29,356 nt of DNA. Source: Alectoria sarmentosa. Its lineage: Eukaryota; Ascomycota; Lecanoromycetes; Lecanorales; Parmeliaceae. The notes under the pieces were generated by a model that saw only the letters and a program-made list of their open reading frames with translations, searched no databases and was not told the DNA's origin. The stretch lies in NCBI GenBank assembly GCA_009733775.1, contig WOGZ01000377.1, forward strand, positions 1 through 29,356, written 5' to 3'. Shown piece after piece: positions 1-11,590 of the stretch. Both the position numbers and the translations under genes were made by a program. Each line of letters starts with the position of its first letter. The stretch's first letter is position 1.

Positions 1-1774
1 AATATATAAATTATTCGAATCGAGCGAAGTAAAAAATATACGTGATATATAATAACGTTTATTATTATATTCGTTTTTTAAAATACGATAATCGAATATT
101 TTAAATTTAATATACTTAATTTATAAACGTGTTTTATTATATAACTTTTTTTCAATTTCAAATAATGAAATAATAAAAAAAATTAATTCAAAAAATTTTA
201 TTAATTCGATAATTAAAAGAAAATTATTTTTTTCGTTAACGACTTAATTATAATTAATATATATCGTTTTAATTTTAAAAAATTTATTAAAAATTTAATT
301 ATTAAATCGAGCGACGTTTTTATTAAAGATATAAAAAATCGCTTTAAAGATATAAAAATTAAATGCTCGATATAAATTTAAGTTACGATAAATAATATTA
401 ATAAAATTTATAATAATGATATTTAATAATTAATCGATAAATTAATCGATAATTTTTCGTTTTTTTAATCTATTAAAATTTTATTATTTATATTTAAAAA
501 ATTATTTGCGAATGCTTTTATATTAACACGATTTTATTTAATTAAATTTAAATTACGAAATTTTATATTTTTCGTAAATTTAAAAATTTAAATATAATTT
601 TATAAATATAAAATTTTTAAAATAAATGTAATAATACGTTTTAATTCGACGCTTTTAATAATTAATAAAATTTAACGAAAATTTTCGCAAAAATATATAA
701 TTATATTATTAAACGATTTAAAATCTTTACGAATATTTAAAAATATACGATTAATAATTTCGATATTAAAACGATTTTATATCGAAATTTTATTTTAAAA
801 AATGAATTTAATTATATATAAAAATTTGATTAAATTGAATTTATTAATAATATTATAAGAAAATTAAATAATAACATTTAAAAAAATCTTAAAACAAAAA
901 TGAGCGATATAATCTTTTTTTAAAAAAACGATATTTAAAAAAATTATAATAATTATTATCTTGAAAATCTTTTATATTTTTCGTAAAACGATATTTTAAA
1001 ATATAATTTTATTAATATTTTTATAATCGTTCAAAAAAAAAAAATTTTATTAAAAAAAAATATCGCGTTTTAAATAACGTTTATAATTATTATTTAATTA
1101 TTATTAAAACTCGTTTACATTTACTTTTAAATGTTTATTTAATAAAAACGTTTTTCGCGTAAAAGACGATTACGTTCGTTATTATAATATTATTTATAAT
1201 TATATTACATTTTTAATAAATTAAACTTATTAATTAAATTAATATTTTTATAAAATTGAAATTATCTTTTTTTAAACGAATTTAAATTAAATAAAGATAA
1301 AAGTTTTTAATAATAATTTACTTCGTTTATATATCGTTCAATAAAGCAAAATCTTAATAATAAGTTTAAAAAATGTATATATAATCGTTAAAAAGTTTAA
1401 GTAAAAAAAAATATTAATTGTAAAAGAGAATAAGAGAAATTGCGAGTAAATAAAAGAAAAATACGCTTAGCGAAATTACTTTTAATAAAAGAAAAAAGAA
1501 ATATCACATTAAAAAAAGTGATAATACTTTATTATAAATTTATATGCGTTAATAAAAACTTTAAAAAACGAGTTAAAAAAAATAACGTATTTAATATTTT
1601 AAATAATTCAACGAATAAAAATTTTAATAATAAATATATTTATATTATTAATTAATTAACAATTTATTAAATAATAAAAAAATATAAATTATACACGTAA
1701 CTTTGTAAATAAATAAATAAAGTAAAAAATTCATTATTCGATTTCGAACATCGTTAATTAATTTAAAATTCGAT

Positions 1775-1970
1775 ATTTATATATAATTTAAATTCACGAA
1801 TAGTAATTCAAATTTCATAATTTTTATATCGTTGAAAAGCGTATAATAAATTGTATAATTCACGAAATTATAAAGAAATTTTATTTTTAATAAAATAAAA
1901 GATATAAGATATAAGATTTTTATATATAAATTTTTAATAAAAGCGCTCGAAAGATTTAAACGTCGTTATT
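1775..1970 (+). repeat. Repeat family F, copy 1
   Basis: This stretch matches the reverse complement of about 19222-19405. The best conserved part reads atttttatatcg, then cgaaattataaagaaatttt, then tttttaataaaagcgctcga. Differences are mostly C/T and G/A, with one small gap near 1795. It is a decayed repeat of unknown class; the boundaries are approximate. Confidence 0.65.
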
Positions 1971-2096
1971 TAAACGTTAATCGAAAAGCGTAATTTATTC
2001 GAATTTATAATTAATTGCATATATAAATTTAAGATTTTTTAACTTAATTTTATTTTATTTCTTTATATACATTAATTATAATTGTAACGAAATAAC

Positions 2097-2463
2097 TATT
2101 ACGAGCGTATTTTACGTTTTTAATAAAGTAAACTTTTTTTTAACATTACATTTTTTTTAAATAGTATTTAATTAAGCTTAACGTATTTTAATAAAAACAT
2201 TTATTTTTATATAAATTTTTTTTTATATATATATTTTCTCTTCATTTAATCGTTTTATTTAATATATTTATATAAAATAATTTTATATTAATTTTAATAT
2301 TATAATTAAGTTATTATATTTATATTATTCGAATTAATAAACGAATTTAAAAAATATATTAATAAAGACTTTAATATAAAATCAAATTAAATTATTATAT
2401 TTTTAAATAAATTTATTATATTAAAAACTCGTTATAAAAAGCATTAAACGAAATAATGTAACA
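2097..2463 (+). repeat. LTR-like repeat family C, copy 1
   Basis: A roughly 367 bp unit runs from tattacgagcgtatttta to a terminal gtaaca. It aligns over its whole length with the reverse complement of 20633-20998, where the left end still reads tgttacgagcg. The TG...CA ends with a short inverted repeat (gttacg/cgtaac), an internal TATA-like stretch and AATAAA motifs are what a solo LTR would show. No clear target-site duplication is visible at this copy. It may instead be a non-autonomous DNA element. Confidence 0.55.
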
Positions 2464-2877
2464 CTTTCGTTATATAAAAAATAAAAAATAAATAAAAACA
2501 TTAAATTATTTATATGATTAACGAATTAAAAGATTTATTATTAATTAATTAAATAAATGTAAATTAAGACGATATCGATTATATCGTTTAAGAAATTATT
2601 ATCTTAAATACTCGAATTTTTTATGACATTATTATTAAATAAAAAATCACGATTTATAATTTTTAAAAAACGATCTTTTTTATTTCGCATTATTAAGTTT
2701 CTTTATAAAAAGTTAACGACGATATAATAAAAATCTTTTCTTAAAATAATAAAGTTAAAAAAACTTTTTTTTATTAATATAATATTTTTAAGAAAATTTA
2801 ATAATATATAAATAATTAAATAACGTATTTTTATATTTTTATATATTAAAATTAAATTTCTTTATTATATAAAAAAT

Positions 2878-3165
2878 ATTAAATATATTAAATAATAATT
2901 GTTAAATTTCTTTTTTATTGTAATATTTTTTAATATTTTATTTTTGAAAGTATTTAAATCTCTTTTCTTTTCTTTTTTTTTATTATATTTTTTTATAATT
3001 TTATATAAAATGAAATCATTAAATTGAATTTAAAAAAATTTAAAAAATTACGTCGTATTTCAATTATATTTAAAAGCTTTTTTTATAAAGTTAATATTAT
3101 AAATTCGTAATATATTTATATTAAAAAATAATTATTATATTAAATATAAATTAAATTTAAAAAAA
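2878..3165 (+). repeat. Repeat family B, copy 1
   Basis: It matches the reverse complement of about 16430-16738. Landmarks shared in order are taatattttttaatatt, a long pyrimidine tract near 2960-2990, and ataaattcgtaatatattta followed by aataattattatattaaat. It is a decayed dispersed repeat, class unknown. Confidence 0.6.
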
Positions 3166-4079
3166 CTTTAATTATATTTAATTAATTTCGCTTTAAATTA
3201 AACGATTTACGTGAAGTTATTATTCGCTATTATATAATTATAATCGAAAAAATAACGTTATAAATTCTCTTATATAATATTAAATAAATAATTAAATAAA
3301 CGAATAATATAATTCGTAATAATTAAAGATAAATAATAATTTTATAACGAAAAATTAATTAATTAAAGTTTTAAACTTTAAGAAAAAAATTAAATAATAA
3401 ACTTTTTTATTAGAAACGTAAAATTCGATTTATATAATAATAATAAAAAAACGAATTTTTATAATTCTTTTATCTTTATTAATAATGTCGATTTTTTATA
3501 AAACGATTAAATTTTCAAAATAAAATAAAAATTGTTATTAAATAAAAATTATTATTTAAATAACATTTCTTAAATTATTTACGTTATTTCACGATTCGAT
3601 AAAAAAAACATTAAATTATATTTTAATAAAACGATTACGAAATGTAAAATTTTTATATTTATTTTATATTCAAATTATAAATTAATTAATTAAAGTTTAT
3701 AAAAATTTAAATTAAAAAATTAATGCTAAACGTAAATATCGAGCATTTATTAAAATATATAATTATTTATAAAGTTTTATCTAAATTTCATTCGTTTTTA
3801 TAAAGTTTTTAATTTCGACGATATTATTATTTTTAGATTTTTTTTTAATAAATTAATTAAACGATTAAAAAATTTATATAACATTTATAAAATTTTATAA
3901 TATTAAAGAACGCAAAAAAATATTTATTCAATTTAAATAATAATTAATAAATAAACTATCGTTTTCGAATGTTTAAATTATTATAAATATAATAAAAAAA
4001 TCGTTTATAATTATTATTTTAATATCGACAATTCGTATTATTTTAATTATCGAAATTATTTTCGCATTAATTATTAAAC

Positions 4080-4720
4080 TTAATTAAAAAGCGAACGTAA
4101 AGAAACTTATATATTATATTTATAACAATATCGATTATTATTATTAAAAACATTATCTCGTATTAAATTAAACGAATGTTAAAAAAAATAGTAAAAAAAA
4201 CACGATTATATTATTTAAATATAAACGAAAAATGAGAATTTAATAATGTTAAAATAAATTATATCGATTATGATTCTTTTTTCAATTCGATAAAAAATTA
4301 ATCTTTATTAAAATCACGATAAAAAAAACAATAAAATATGTTTTACGAATAATTTAAATAATTTTTTAACACGTCGATTTTTTCGAATAATTATTATATT
4401 ATTATTATATAAATAAGCATTTTTTACGAATTCTTTTATAAATTGTAAATGCATTAAAATTTATATCGTTATTAATAAAATTATTATTTTCGAAGTATAT
4501 AAATATTTAAAAGTCGGATTTTATTTTTTATTTAAATTTAAATTTTTAAAAAAATATAATAAATGATTAATTAAACGATTTATTATTTATTATTTATTAT
4601 TTATCTTAAACGTTCACGATTATATTAAAAAAAATCGTTTAAATTAAAAATACGATTTAATTATCGAAAAGTTATAAATAAATAAATAAATATAAAATCA
4701 CTTGTAATATGTTTAAAAAA
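4080..4720 (+). repeat. Repeat family G, copy 1 (long inverted pair)
   Basis: This matches the reverse complement of roughly 10940-11590 over about 640 bp. Shared landmarks in order: attaaacgaat near 4165, aaaataaattatatcgat near 4250, gattcttttttcaattcga near 4270, tttttaacacgtcgattttt near 4365, atcgttattaataaaattat near 4465, and acgatt-aatt-tcgaaaa near 4650. Substitutions are dominated by transitions, as expected of RIP. This is the longest repeat pair I found in the isochore apart from the foldback element. Its transposon class cannot be read from what remains. Confidence 0.7.
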
Positions 4721-5716
4721 AGATATTATTCGATTTTTAAATTATATAAACATATCGATAAAAAAAATTTATATTAAAATTTTTTTAAACGTAATCGAAA
4801 ACTTTTATAAACGATATTTAAACAAGTTACGATAAAAATATTATACGTTATTCGATTAAGTTATTTATTAAATTATATAAAAAAAATAAAAATAAAAATA
4901 AAAATAAAATTTTTATACGTTATTATTATTATATTAAATAATAATATAAATAATTTCGACTCGTTTATTATCGATACGTTACGTGCGTATTAATATAAGA
5001 TTTATAAATAAAAAAAATTTATTTACTCATTTTTTTTTCTTTTTTTTTACACATTATCGTTATTATAGCGAACGATAATAATAATATACAAATTTCGATT
5101 AATTTAAATGCGTTTTTATATCATTTTTTTAATAACGAAATCTATATCGATCGATAAAGTGTTAATTCGAGATTTAAATAAACGTTTAATCTCTTTTATT
5201 TATATTATAAACATCTTTTAAAGCTTTTTAACGACGTTTTAAAATTTTAACGTCGTCGTTATTAATTTTATTCGATATTATATATATAATAATTTATAAA
5301 AAAAAAACTATTTAAGATATTAATAAAATAATACGAATTTCAAATAAATTTAATATTTATAAATCGATTCGGGTCGAGAAATTTCGTTTAATTATATTAT
5401 TTAATTTTTACGATTTTTTATTCGTTCAAAATATCGAATATTAAATTAATATTAAATATTTAAATGCTTTAACGACGATTATAAAGTTAATTTTTCATTA
5501 AATTATATTAATTTTAAACGTTTAAAACGATAAAATATTATAATATCGACGACGTTATTAAAAATCTTTTTACGATATATTATTATCGTTATTATTATTA
5601 ATTTTTCTCGAATAAAAACGATTATTAATTAAATATTTCGAAAATATAAAATAAATTATAAACACATTTCTTCGACTTTTATAACGTTAAAATATCGCTT
5701 TTTAAAAAAAAGATAT

Positions 5717-5935
5717 TATTATAAACGTATTTTACATTTTTAATAAAGTTAGTTTTTCTTTAATATTACATTTTTTTAAAATTATTCGATTAAATTTAAC
5801 GTATTTTAATAAAGATATTTATACTTATATAAATGTTTTTATATATATATATATATATATATATTCTCACTTAATTGTCTTATTTAATATAATTATATAA
5901 TTTAATTTTATATTTATTTTAACACGTAAAAATTA
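5717..5935 (+). repeat. LTR-like repeat family C, copy 2 (truncated)
   Basis: Same orientation as the copy at 2097. It shares the start (tattat-aaacgtatttta), the ttttaataaag block, taacgtattttaataaa and the TA-rich tract, then loses similarity near 5935. The (AT)12 microsatellite at 5841 lies inside it. Copies at 2097 and 5717 could be the two LTRs of one decayed element of about 4 kb, but no primer-binding site, polypurine tract or polymerase motif can be read between them. Confidence 0.5.
5841..5864. repeat. (AT)12 microsatellite
   Basis: Twelve uninterrupted AT units inside repeat family C copy 2. The corresponding stretch in copy 1 (near 2225) is a shorter TA run, so the tract expanded after the copies diverged. 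Confidence 0.9.
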
Positions 5936-6557
5936 AAACATTATTAATAATTGCAAATTCGATTATAAATATTTATTTAATTTAATCGTTTTATATATAA
6001 TTAAATAAATTCGTAAATAACGTTTTAAATTTTAATTGTTTCGTTTCGTTTATTTATTTATTTTAAAATAAAAGATCGCGAATAATTTAACTTTAATATT
6101 AAATCTTTTATAAAAAGATTTTTATATTTTAATAACGAATTGTAAATTTCGATTAAATATTATTAATGTAAATAATTCGTATATACGAAAAATTTCTTTA
6201 ATAAACATTTTAATAATGTTTTTAATAAATGTATTATTATCGTTCATTATATAATATACGTAATAACGCTTTTTAATTAAACGATTAATTACGATTTATA
6301 TAATATTATAATTTTTTAATAATAAAAAATCGACGATAAAGTATATAAAAATGTTTTATTAACGTTTTTATAAAATTGAGAATAATTATAATAACTTATA
6401 TTTACGATATTTAAAAGCTTTAATTTTTTATAAATATAATAATTATTAAAATGTATAATAAATATATTTTCTATATTTTTTTTAATAATAATTTCGTTTA
6501 AATAATTTATATATGCGAACGACGTTAAAATAATTATATATAAATAAATCGTATATA

Positions 6558-6697
6558 TTAAAATTTTATAAATTAATAATAAAAGTTAACTATTTAATAT
6601 ATTATAAAAATTATTAAATGCTAAATATTTTTTTTCAAAATAACGTTATTTTCCTTCGAGCTTAATAGAAAAAAAACGTATATTAAATTTATAATAG
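6558..6697 (+). repeat. Repeat family D, copy 1 (direct pair)
   Basis: Nearly identical, without gaps, to 7408-7547 at an offset of exactly 850 bp. I count about nine differences in 140 bp, nearly all C/T or G/A. Shared landmarks are taataataaaagttaa, taaatgctaaatattttttt, taacgttatt and cgtatattaaatttataata. Confidence 0.85.
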
Positions 6698-7407
6698 TTA
6701 TATATAAAGATAACAAAAAATAACGTTTTCATTACTTTAAATTCTTGAATTTTATATAATTATAACGAAATAAAAATGTGTTATTAATTGAAAATAAATG
6801 CGCTAAGCGTAAATTAATTTATTGTAATATATTAAAGTGTAATTTTTATCGATTAAATTAATGCGATTTTTAAATAATTTAAATTAATTAATATACGAAA
6901 CGTAATTATTTTAAGAAAAGCTAAAAGTTAATTATTTGATAAATATAATTATCGAATAAACTTTTTCGTAATATATTCTTTATAATTTAAAATAATATAA
7001 TTATTATTTATATATATAAAATAATTAATTTATAATTGAATTTATAATTATATATATTTTTATAATAACTTTTTAATTAGCGATTCGACTTTAATATATA
7101 TTAAATTAATAATTTTCTTTTTTTTTCTCGATATTAAAGTTTTAACATTTTTATATTTTATATACTAATTATAATAATGCGTAAGAAATTCGAATATTTC
7201 TTTTTTAAATTATAAATTTAACGTGTTATTATTATATTATACGTTCGATACGACGCATAAAAAAAGATTAATAAATTAATAAACTCGAAAAATTAAACGA
7301 AATCATAATGCTAATATAATTACGTAAACGCGATTTAATTAATTAATAAATGTTTTATATATATAATAAAATACGAAAAATCAAAATTATAAATATTATA
7401 ATTATTG

Positions 7408-7547
7408 TTAAAATTTTATAAATTAATAATAAAAGTTAATTATTTAATATATTATAAAAACTACTAAATGCTAAATATTTTTTTTCGAAATAACGTTATT
7501 TCATTTCGAGCTTAATAAAAGAAAAACGTATATTAAATTTATAATAA
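7408..7547 (+). repeat. Repeat family D, copy 2 (direct pair)
   Basis: Direct copy of 6558-6697, offset 850 bp, ungapped. Each copy keeps some ancestral C or G that the other has lost, which is what independent RIP hits on both copies produce. Confidence 0.85.
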
Positions 7548-8035
7548 TATATCTTTTAAATAATAATTATATATATATAAATTTTAATATTTATAAACGA
7601 TTTTTATAATAAAAAACTTCGTTCGTGATAACGATAACGTATTTAATAAAAATAATATTTTTCAATTTCTTTTTATTATCAACAATTGTCTCGCGTATTT
7701 TATTATATTTATTATCGATTTTATTCGCTTCGAATATTTTATAATAAAAAAATTATTAATAATATTAACGTCGAATTCGATATTATTAAAATTTAATCGA
7801 TTCGATATAAAATTAATTTAATACTATTATTTTAAACGTTTATTTTTAAAATCGATAAATTTATATTTAATTATTCGAATAAAAGTATCGATTTTAAGAT
7901 TTTATAATTTCGAACGATAAATAATTTTAATATTATATTAAAATAATAAATTTAAATTTTTAATTTAATAACGACTTAAATTACGTTTTTTAATAAAATA
8001 TATAAGATTTTTATAAGTCGTGAATATTTTAATTA

Positions 8036-8190
8036 AATATTAAAGAATTAAAATAATGTTAAATGTTTATATTTTAATATAAACGAAATAATAGTTATAA
8101 AAAAAGAATATATATTATAAAGTCGTTTATATAAATAACGTTAAATCGCGTTAAATTTAATTGAGTTATATAAAATTATAAGCTAAAATT
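8036..8190 (+). repeat. Foldback family A terminus, degraded copy
   Basis: It resembles the left end of the foldback element at 14927: aaataatgttaaatg, then a variant of tatttcgatataaacgaaat, then ataatagttataaa, tttatataaataa-gtt and a weakened atcgcgttaaattt block, ending in aaaattataagctaaaatta. Most C and G of the better preserved copy are T and A here. Confidence 0.6.
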
Positions 8191-8871
8191 ATCAAATTAT
8201 TCTTTTTTTTATATTATTATATTTTTATATTTATTTTCATAATTTATTCTTTCATTTATTTATTAATTATATTATTTTTAAAAATTTAAAAACGTAAAAT
8301 TAAGCGATATACGCGCATCTTTAAATTCTTTTTTATAATAAATTTCGTTATTGTTTTTTTGTCTTTATTATATAATATCGCAATTTATTATTTTTTATAT
8401 ATTTTATATTTATTATTTTATAAATTATTGCAAATATTTATAAATATTCGATCTTTTATTTATATATTTATATATTTTTTATATTATAAAATCGTCGTTA
8501 AATATATAATTTTTCAATTTTTTATTTATATATTTTTATATTTATTATATTATAAAATTATTTTTATAATTATTTTTTTTATCGCGTATTTCGAAAATTC
8601 GTAAATAAAATAATGAAATCGAATATCGCTTATAATAATGCTATTTTATTATTAATTATTATTATAATAAATTCATTTTCGAATTAATATATTTAATATA
8701 ATAAATTTATTATTTTCGTTATTATTTAAGTTTACATTCGTATTTATAATATTATTTTCGTATTTCGTTAATTAACATTATAATGTTTTTTGTAAAGTAA
8801 GTTAATATCGTTAATATAATTTATTATAATTTAAAAACGATCAAATTTCAAATCGAATAGTTATTATTATA

Positions 8872-9022
8872 TTAAAAAATTAAAATAATATTAAATGCTT
8901 ATATTTCGATATAAACGAAATAATAATTATAAAAAAAAATTATAAAGTTTATTTTGTAAATAACGTTAAGTCGCGTTAAATTTAATTAAGTTATATAAAA
9001 CTATAAATTAAAATTATAATAT
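8872..9022 (+). repeat. Foldback family A terminus, degraded copy
   Basis: Second direct copy of the same terminal segment, about 836 bp after the one at 8036. It has tatttcgatataaacgaaat and cgttaagtcgcgttaaattt intact and then the degraded aattaagttatataaaa end. The upstream ttattattatattaaaaaa is also shared with the copy at 14753. Confidence 0.6.
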
Positions 9023-9895
9023 TAAAATATTAATATATTTTAATATAAAGTATTAATGTTTTAAATATTAAATAATAATAAATAATTTCTTATTATAATT
9101 TAATAATTATATTCGATCGAAGTTAAATTTTTATTATAAAAGATTATTAAATATAATATATTTTTATTAATATATTATAATAAAATTTCTTCGTTAATAT
9201 AATTTAAAAAATTCGTTTTTAAAAAAAAATTTTAATTTATCGAAATGTCGCAAAGTAAAAGTTTATATAAAGTTAATTTTTAATTAAATAAAAGCTTTTT
9301 GATTAACGAATAATTACTCGAAGATAATCTTTTTTTTATTAAATAAACTATCGATTTAATTATCTTCGAAAAGTTTTTTATAAATTTTTATAAAAGTTAT
9401 AAAAATCGATAAAAGTTTATATTTTCTTTAAATTTGTAAGTTTTATTTAATCGACGACGATTTATATTTTAATAAAATTTATTCGTAAATTATCGATAAA
9501 TATTAATAAATTTAATTTTTTAATTTTTTAAATATAAAATTTACATTTAAAAATATTTATTTAAAAATTAACTTTATAAAGCTTTTAAAAAATTAATTAT
9601 ATATATTTAATATATATATATTTCGTTTTATTATAAATGAAAATGTTATTTAATTACGTTTAATAAAAATTATTAAAATATTTAAAAATAATATTATTAA
9701 TATATTATTAATATATAATAAATTTCTTTATCAATTTAAATAAAAACATTCGATATTTATAAGTTTTAAAAAAGATAATATATATAATAAAGTTTTTATT
9801 ATTTAAATGTATTTTAAATTTATTAAAGATAATAATAATATTTAATTATATAAAATATTTATAATTTTATATATATTACGACAAGCATATAAACT

Positions 9896-10020
9896 TAACA
9901 AAATATTTATTTTGTTAAAAAGATTTGTTTATCAAGAAAGTATCTCGGTAAAATCTTTAGCTTAGCATTATAAATAGCTGAATTTTTTGATAAAAAAAAT
10001 CAAGATTTTTATATACTCTC
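9896..10020. other. Segment with atypical, non-RIP-like composition
   Basis: About 125 bp differ from their surroundings. The segment has CA, TG, AGC and GCT words (for example atctcggtaaaatctttag and cttagcattataaatagctg) and only one CpG. It opens with a perfect 22 bp inverted repeat at 9896-9917 (ten-base arms taacaaaata / tattttgtta around TT) and has a second possible stem pairing aaagattt near 9918 with aaatcttt near 9951. No reading frame is apparent. It could be a later insertion or a structured fragment; I do not recognise it. Confidence 0.35.
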
Positions 10021-10939
10021 ATATTTTTTATAAATTGTTAAAATTATGTTTTAATAATATATTAATTAAAACTTTGTTTATTAACGAGATTAAATATTAA
10101 TTTCTTTTAATATTAACATTTAACTTTCGATAATTTATATAAAATTAAAAACATTTATTTAATTTTTTAATAAATAAAATAAGCGAGGCGAATGAAATAT
10201 AATTAAATATAATAAAAAAATCTTAAATACTCGTTTAAATATTTTTTAATTAATTCGAATTTATAATTTAATATTAAATATATTAAATTTTTAAATAATA
10301 TATTTTTATTTATATTTTAACGAACTTCAATTTATAATTATAAAAGCGATATAAATTAATATATTTATTTTAAGTTTATCGAAAACATTTATATAAATAA
10401 TTATAATATTTCTAAAAATCTTATTAAACATTTTTTTATAAATAAAAATTTAAATATTATTAATTTAAATAATTTTTAATATATAAATTTTATAACATTT
10501 TTTTTTATTTTTCTTAAAAGTTATATAAATATAATTTATTAATCGATAGATAATTATTTCTTTATATTTGCAATTTTATATTAAAAAATTCATCGATAAT
10601 ATCGTATATTTCATTTATCGTTAAAGGAAAAAAACTTTTTTTTATTTTAAATTAAATAATAATAAATCGAGATATTAATTTTAATAATATCGATAAAATT
10701 TAACTTTTAAATCATTTTTTCTTAAATATTTTAAGAGTTAATATTGATATTTTTTTATTTAAAATGTTTTTTAAAACTTAATATCGAAATTATATTTATT
10801 CGATTTATTTTTAATAATAAGTTTAAAAAATCGTATAATAATAATAAATGAAATAATCGATAAAAACGAAAAATTTACTATTTTATTATTATTATATTTA
10901 CATCGTTTAAAAATAAATAATATTTTATTTTTAAATATA

Positions 10940-11590
10940 TTAAAAATAATCTTATACACATTTATTTATAATTTTTCGAAAATTGAATCGTGTTATTTTA
11001 ATTAAATAATTAAAATAAAATAAAAAAACTTTTATAATTATACACGTTTAATATAAATAATTAATAATTAATAATTAATTATTTAATTAATTGTTTATCG
11101 TATTTAAATAAAGATTTAAATTTAATAAAATATAAAGTTCGATTTATAAACATTTATATATATCGAAAATAATAATTTTATTAATAACGATATAAGTTTT
11201 TATATACTTACAATTTATAAAAGTATTTATAAATAACATTTATTTATTTTATAATAACAATATAATAATCACTCGAAAAAATCGACGTGTTAAAAAATCG
11301 TTTAAAATATTCGTAAAATACACTTTATTATTATTTTATTATTATAATTTTATTAAAAATTAATCTTTATTCGAATTGAAAAAAGAATCGTTATCGATAT
11401 AATTTATTTTAATATTGTTAATTTCTTATTTCTCGTTAATATCTTAAAAATGTAATCGTATTTTCTTTAATATTTTTTTTTCAATATTCGTTTAATTTTA
11501 AATAATATAATTTTTTCGATAATAATTAATTTTATTATAAATATAATATATATGTTTTTTTATATTCGTTAACTTTAATAATTATATAAT
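10940..11590 (-). repeat. Repeat family G, copy 2 (inverted)
   Basis: Reverse-complement partner of 4080-4720, about 6.2 kb away. The short minus-strand open frame at 10771-10959 overlaps its edge and is not a gene. Landmarks on this strand are aaatcgacgtgttaaaaa near 11280 and tcgaattgaaaaaagaatcg near 11370. Confidence 0.7.

Noticed and set aside
1440..1655. A 71-codon K/N-rich frame
   Set aside because: Same low-complexity AT-coded composition, non-ATG start in the sequence, no family resemblance.
8359..8604. An 81-codon hydrophobic frame that could pass for a membrane protein
   Set aside because: Composition is only I, F, Y, L, K and similar AT-coded residues, as any open frame in saturated AT sequence would be. 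There is no motif and it lies in the RIP block.
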